A stretch of DNA of 9,760 bases from an uncultured Selenomonadales bacterium (GTDB lineage: Bacteria; Bacillota; Negativicutes; Selenomonadales; Selenomonadaceae): the NCBI GenBank assembly GCA_946403735.1, contig CAMJAZ010000036.1:1-9760 (forward strand), written 5' to 3'. Shown in pieces: positions 7,077 to 9,760 of the stretch. The notes beneath the pieces were generated by a model that saw only the letters and a program-made list of their open reading frames with translations, was not told the origin of the DNA and did not search any database. Made by a program: the position numbers and the translations under genes. Position 1 is the stretch's first letter; each line of letters opens with the position of its first letter.

Positions 7077-7913
7077 CTACTTTTTTGAAATAACTTTGGC
7101 AATGTGAATGGTAAGATAAAATTTTTCATCCGAATTAATTTTGTAGCGGTACTTCGTGAAAATCAATTCGGCGATTTTTTCCGCGCAATCGTAAGCTTTA
7201 GGATATTTTTTTTGCACCATCAAACTCATTTCGTCTTCAATTTCGTCAGCCGATTCTTGCTCCGTCAAAACGCGCTTGGAAAAAAATTTTAAATGCGTGA
7301 CAAGCCGATAGTACGACAAAGAATTTTTATCAAGTTCAATCTTGCAAATCATTCTGATAACGTTTGTTATTTCGTGAATCATTTGCATAATTCTATTTGC
7401 AATCGGCACGTTAAATTCTAACTGCGCGTCTACAATGTGCAACGCTATAAACGCCGCCTCATCTTCGGGCATTTCAACGTTGAAACGGCGATTAATTATT
7501 TCCAGCGCCTTCAAGCCAACTTGATATTCCTTTTCATAAAATTTTTGTACCTCAATCAGCAACATATTGCGAATTTCAATTCCGTTGCGAATGCGATAAA
7601 CCGCCATGTGAATATGATCTGTCAGCGAAACGTAAACGCTTTCATTGAGTTTGCATTCAAGAAAATTCTGCGCGTAGTCAATAATTTCATTTGACGTTTG
7701 AAGGTATTCGCTGGAAATGCTGGCGATAAGTTCCTGGAATTTTTCCATCATTCCTTTGCTAGACAGCGTGTAAATTCGTTCAATATCCGTACTTGAAATT
7801 TCGCTACCAATTCGACGATTAAAGGCAATTCCGCGCCCCATGACAATAATTTCTCGTCCCGCTTCATTTTCAGTAAGGACTACATTATTGTTAAAAATTT
7901 TTCTGATAATCAT
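7077..7913 (-). CDS. licT: LicT/BglG-family transcriptional antiterminator
   Basis: The 278-residue protein has an N-terminal RNA-binding CAT domain (about 1-56; IFNNNVVLTENEAGREIIVMGRGIAF) and two PTS regulation domains (PRD1 about 65-170, PRD2 about 172-278). The four regulatory histidines are present: His100 in LTDHIH and His159 in FIALHI for PRD1, His207 in VTHLKFF and His270 in LTIHIAK for PRD2. The first three match the LicT positions exactly and the fourth is offset by one. In this family PRD phosphorylation by the cognate EII blocks activity and phosphorylation by HPr stimulates it. The active dimer binds a RAT RNA hairpin and prevents termination. A RAT and terminator lie in its own leader, so it probably controls itself and the downstream EIIBCA gene, 20 bp away. 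The ATG at 7913 follows GAGGG with an 8 base gap. Confidence 0.94.
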   Translation of the reverse strand: MIIRKIFNNNVVLTENEAGREIIVMGRGIAFNRRIGSEISSTDIERIYTLSSKGMMEKFQELIASISSEYLQTSNEIIDYAQNFLECKLNESVYVSLTDHIHMAVYRIRNGIEIRNMLLIEVQKFYEKEYQVGLKALEIINRRFNVEMPEDEAAFIALHIVDAQLEFNVPIANRIMQMIHEITNVIRMICKIELDKNSLSYYRLVTHLKFFSKRVLTEQESADEIEDEMSLMVQKKYPKAYDCAEKIAELIFTKYRYKINSDEKFYLTIHIAKVISKK

Positions 7914-7939
7914 AGCGTTTGCCCTCGCAAAATTTCAAT

Positions 7940-7997
7940 AAAAAATGGCTAAACCTTTCAACCGTACTTTAAAAGTACCAGCTTGAAAGATTTAGCC
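7940..7997 (-). terminator. RAT-controlled intrinsic terminator in the licT leader
   Basis: On the - strand 7997-7983 pairs with 7961-7947 over 15 bp with a single U-G wobble (arms start GGCTAAA and end TTTAGCC). An inner stem GTACTTT/AAAGTAC caps it (7978-7964), and a run of six T follows at 7945-7940. It lies 27 bp before the licT start codon. Confidence 0.88.
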
Positions 7998-8016
7998 GCC
8001 TAAAACGTAACTACTC
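7989..8016 (-). promoter_or_regulatory. ribonucleic antiterminator (RAT), LicT/BglG binding site
   Basis: A 28 base - strand segment folds like a LicT RAT. The lower stem pairs G8016-C7989 and A8015-U7990, followed by an asymmetric loop (G against AA). The middle stem is U8013-A7993, A8012-U7994 and G8011-C7995. The second internal loop is UUA against G, as in known RATs. The upper stem is C8007-G7997, G8006-C7998 and two U-G pairs, closed by a UUA loop. Several pairs differ from the B. subtilis RAT by compensatory change. Its 3' nine bases are the beginning of the terminator arm, so the two folds exclude each other. Confidence 0.8.
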
Positions 8017-8066
8017 TATCTAAACTGTTAAACGAAACATATTTAATTTCTTAAATAAGCAATTGT

Positions 8067-8095
8067 ACTATATCAAACTGAAATTTTTTTGTCAA
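8067..8095 (-). promoter_or_regulatory. sigma-A promoter of licT-bglP
   Basis: On the - strand TTGACA (8095-8090), a 17 base spacer and TATAGT (8072-8067) are seen. Transcription would start near 8060, giving a leader of about 145 bases that contains the RAT and terminator. The -35 begins only 7 bases beyond the sigH stop codon. Confidence 0.82.
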
Positions 8096-8102
8096 CATAA
8101 AT

Positions 8103-8843
8103 TTAATTGACTCTGCTTCCTTTCAAACGTCTATCGATTGTTGACAATCCGCGATAAACAGTGCTGATGTCGATTGATTCGCCACGACTTGCTACGTACC
8201 GTTCCAACTTTCGCTTGACACGTTGCAGGGCGTTATCAATCGACTTTACGTGACGGTTTAAACCAAGTGCAATTTCTTGATAAGATTTTCCGTCAAGATA
8301 CGCCATTAAAACTTGCCATTCAAGGTCGCTTAAAATTTCTTCCATTTTCTTTTCAATGGCTAAAAATTCTTCGCGGCTGATGACTAATTCTTCAGGGTCG
8401 GCAACTTTCACGCCAGAAATTACGTCAAGTAAAGTTCTGTCTGAATCTTCGTCGTAAATTGGCTTGTTCAATGAAATGTACGAATTTAGCGGAATATGTT
8501 TTTGACGTGTCGCCGTCTTAATCGCAGTGATAATTTGTCGCGTAACGCATAGCTCCGCGAAGGCGTGGAATGATGACAGTTTGTCGCTTTTAAAGTCGCG
8601 AATTGCCTTGTAAAAGCCAATCATACCTTCCTGGATAATATCTTCACGGTCTGCGCCAATTAAAAAGTACGAACGCGCTTTAGCTCTAACAAAACTTCTA
8701 TAGCGTTGTATAAGATACTCAAGCGCGGCGTTATCCAAATTATCTTTTATTTCAACGATCAGTTCCTCGTCAGTCAATGCCTCATATTTGGCGTTGTCAT
8801 CACCTATGCTAACTTCCGAACTGCCACTTGTATTAATTTCCAT
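8103..8843 (-). CDS. sigH: RNA polymerase sigma factor SigH (Spo0H type)
   Basis: The 246-residue sigma-70 family factor directs RNA polymerase to post-exponential and early sporulation or competence genes in Bacillota. Region 2 spans about 38-108 with the SigH-like core DREDIIQEGMIGFYKAIRDF and FAELCVTRQIITAIKTATRQ. The following KHIPLNSYISLNKP is also typical of SigH. Region 4 (about 170-215) has the helix-turn-helix SYQEIALGLNRHVKSIDNAL. It is longer than the 218-residue B. subtilis protein, mainly through a basic C-terminal tail of about 28 residues (SRGESIDISTVYRGLSTIDR). ATG at 8843 is preceded by GGAGGT (8850-8855) with a 6 base gap. It has its own promoter with a very short leader. 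hisG lies upstream, and read-through from it is possible since no hairpin terminator is seen between them. Presence of SigH suggests a spore-forming ancestry but does not prove sporulation. Confidence 0.93.
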   Translation of the reverse strand: MEINTSGSSEVSIGDDNAKYEALTDEELIVEIKDNLDNAALEYLIQRYRSFVRAKARSYFLIGADREDIIQEGMIGFYKAIRDFKSDKLSSFHAFAELCVTRQIITAIKTATRQKHIPLNSYISLNKPIYDEDSDRTLLDVISGVKVADPEELVISREEFLAIEKKMEEILSDLEWQVLMAYLDGKSYQEIALGLNRHVKSIDNALQRVKRKLERYVASRGESIDISTVYRGLSTIDRRLKGSRVN

Positions 8844-8865
8844 AGCATGACCTCCGTTAGCAGGA

Positions 8866-8894
8866 ATTATACCCTACAAATTTTTTTAAGTCAA
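8866..8894 (-). promoter_or_regulatory. sigma-A promoter of sigH
   Basis: On the - strand TTGACT (8894-8889), a 17 base spacer and TATAAT (8871-8866) are present. The predicted start near 8859 leaves a leader of about 16 bases that contains the GGAGGT ribosome site. Upstream lie a 10 bp palindrome GCAAATTTGC (8918-8927) and a 14 bp A7T7 tract (8945-8958) that may act as an operator or UP element. This is conjecture. Confidence 0.82.
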
Positions 8895-8982
8895 ACTAAT
8901 TAAACATAATTAATTCTGCAAATTTGCGAAAAACCTTTTTGTGTAAAAAAATTTTTTTCAGTTGACAGATGATGACAAAAAA

Positions 8983-9633
8983 TTATTCGTGACTCAAAAT
9001 TTTTTTCAGTGACGTGACAAGATTATCAATGCGCTGATATTTTAACTTGTAGCTGACGCGATTTGCAATTAGCCGCGCAGTTGAATCCATAATGCTGACA
9101 ATTTCTTCTAAATTATTTTCGCGAAGTGTCGTACCAGTTTCCACAATATCAACGATACTTTCAGACAAGCCGACAATTGGTCCAAGTTCGATTGAGCCGT
9201 TGAGTTTTATATATTCCATTTGCATACCACGTTCTGAAAAAAATCTTTCGGCAATGCGCGGAAATTTCGTCGCAACGCGCGTATTTGAATAATCTTCCAA
9301 GTGCAAGCGCTTTTTATTTTTAGGTACAGCCATCATTAAATGACATTTGGCAAAACCTAAGTCAAGCAGTTCATAAATATTTTTGGCGGATTCGTCGATA
9401 ACGTCCTTTCCAATAATGCCAATGTCAGCCGCGCCGTGTTCAACGTATGTGGGAACGTCAGCAGTTTTAGTGATGATAAATTTCAGCCGCGCAGTTTCGT
9501 TTGTAATGACAAGCTTTCTAGATTTTTCGCTAAGACCGTCCGCCGTCCAATCAACTTTTTTTAAAAGTTCCGCTGATAAATTGAAAAGTTTTCCCTTCGG
9601 TAATGCTACGGTGATAAATTTTTCGTCCGTCAT
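8983..9633 (-). CDS. hisG: ATP phosphoribosyltransferase catalytic subunit, short form
   Basis: The 216-residue enzyme catalyses the first step of histidine synthesis, joining ATP and PRPP to give phosphoribosyl-ATP. Visible family features are the N-terminal ITVALPKGKL, the ADIGIIGKDVI segment (69-79), the YELLDLGFAKCHLMMAVP strand, and the PRPP-binding loop around VDIVETGTTLRENNL (161-175). It ends near SLKKILSHE and lacks the roughly 80-residue C-terminal regulatory domain of the long form. It is therefore a HisGS protein, which in known cases needs the HisRS-like partner HisZ for activity and feedback control. hisZ is not in the window and could lie beyond the right edge. ATG at 9633 is preceded by AAAGGTG (9647-9653) with a rather long 13 base gap. 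The next gene downstream is sigH, 139 bp away, and no other his gene follows. Confidence 0.95.
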   Translation of the reverse strand: MTDEKFITVALPKGKLFNLSAELLKKVDWTADGLSEKSRKLVITNETARLKFIITKTADVPTYVEHGAADIGIIGKDVIDESAKNIYELLDLGFAKCHLMMAVPKNKKRLHLEDYSNTRVATKFPRIAERFFSERGMQMEYIKLNGSIELGPIVGLSESIVDIVETGTTLRENNLEEIVSIMDSTARLIANRVSYKLKYQRIDNLVTSLKKILSHE

Positions 9634-9660
9634 AATTTTTTTTATTCACCTTTTTAAATT

Positions 9661-9666
9661 ATTATA
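9661..9666 (-). promoter_or_regulatory. possible -10 element of a hisG promoter
   Basis: A consensus TATAAT occurs on the - strand 28 bases before the hisG ATG. The best -35 at 16 to 18 base spacing (within CCAGTTTA, 9690-9683) is poor, so this is a weak call. The gene may instead be expressed from further upstream. Confidence 0.4.
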
Positions 9667-9712
9667 ATCTGTTTGTAAATTCTAAACTGGTAAAAATTTT
9701 TAATGTTTAAAT

Positions 9713-9743
9713 TTACTTTTCTTTTGGCGCAAAAGAAAAGTAA
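9713..9743. repeat. perfect 14-bp inverted repeat with 3-base loop, probable dispersed element
   Basis: The arms TTACTTTTCTTTTG (9713-9726) and CAAAAGAAAAGTAA (9730-9743) are exact reverse complements around GCG. The first ten bases of the right arm, CAAAAGAAAA, recur directly at 9744-9753. No T-run follows on the - strand, so it is not an ordinary terminator in that direction. It lies between hisG and whatever is beyond the window edge. Confidence 0.75.
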
Positions 9744-9760
9744 CAAAAGAAAACATGTCC

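Noticed and set aside
8962..8990. TTGACA on the + strand as a divergent promoter
   Set aside because: No acceptable -10 follows at 16 to 18 bases, and no + strand gene lies downstream.
9383..9667. 94-codon + strand frame antisense to hisG
   Set aside because: It is a shadow of the hisG coding strand. It covers the hisG start and has no independent support.

Overview
The window is AT-rich and gene-dense. A 60-kDa-class sporulation-type sigma factor (SigH), a LicT/BglG antiterminator with a beta-glucoside-type PTS permease, strong Shine-Dalgarno sites (GGAGG) and consensus sigma-A promoters together point to a low-GC Bacillota. The short-form HisG, the DUF512 radical-SAM-like protein and the overall style suggest Clostridia or Negativicutes, but the lineage is an inference and is not proven by any single marker here. 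No RNA genes, insertion sequences or CRISPR arrays are visible, and no gene-free stretch exceeds about 200 bases.

Layout. On the + strand at the left edge lies the 3' part of an SGNH-type hydrolase/acyltransferase gene whose frame is blocked by stops at the window edge. It overlaps carA, the small subunit of carbamoyl-phosphate synthase, which starts at TTG. Everything from 1421 to 9633 is on the - strand and converges on carA. Read in the direction of transcription it runs: hisG (short-form ATP phosphoribosyltransferase), sigH, licT-like antiterminator, bglP-like PTS EIIBCA, an AGCS sodium:alanine/glycine symporter, a DUF512 PDZ/radical-SAM-like protein, and murI (glutamate racemase).

Three - strand transcription starts look convincing. 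sigH has TTGACT-17-TATAAT. licT-bglP has TTGACA-17-TATAGT followed by a ribonucleic antiterminator (RAT) that overlaps an intrinsic terminator, the classic LicT switch. The AGCS-DUF512-murI unit has TTGACA-18-TATAAT overlapping a terminator hairpin. hisG has a good -10 only. No terminator is seen between sigH and the licT promoter, so the RAT-controlled terminator probably also ends sigH transcripts.

The least expected structures are two different 7-nt tandem repeat arrays, both associated with the DUF512 gene (one coding for a linker, one covering its start codon), and a perfect 14-bp hairpin with an adjacent direct repeat at the right edge that looks like a dispersed element. I found no wholly new multi-gene system. 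The notable material is regulatory architecture and small repeats.
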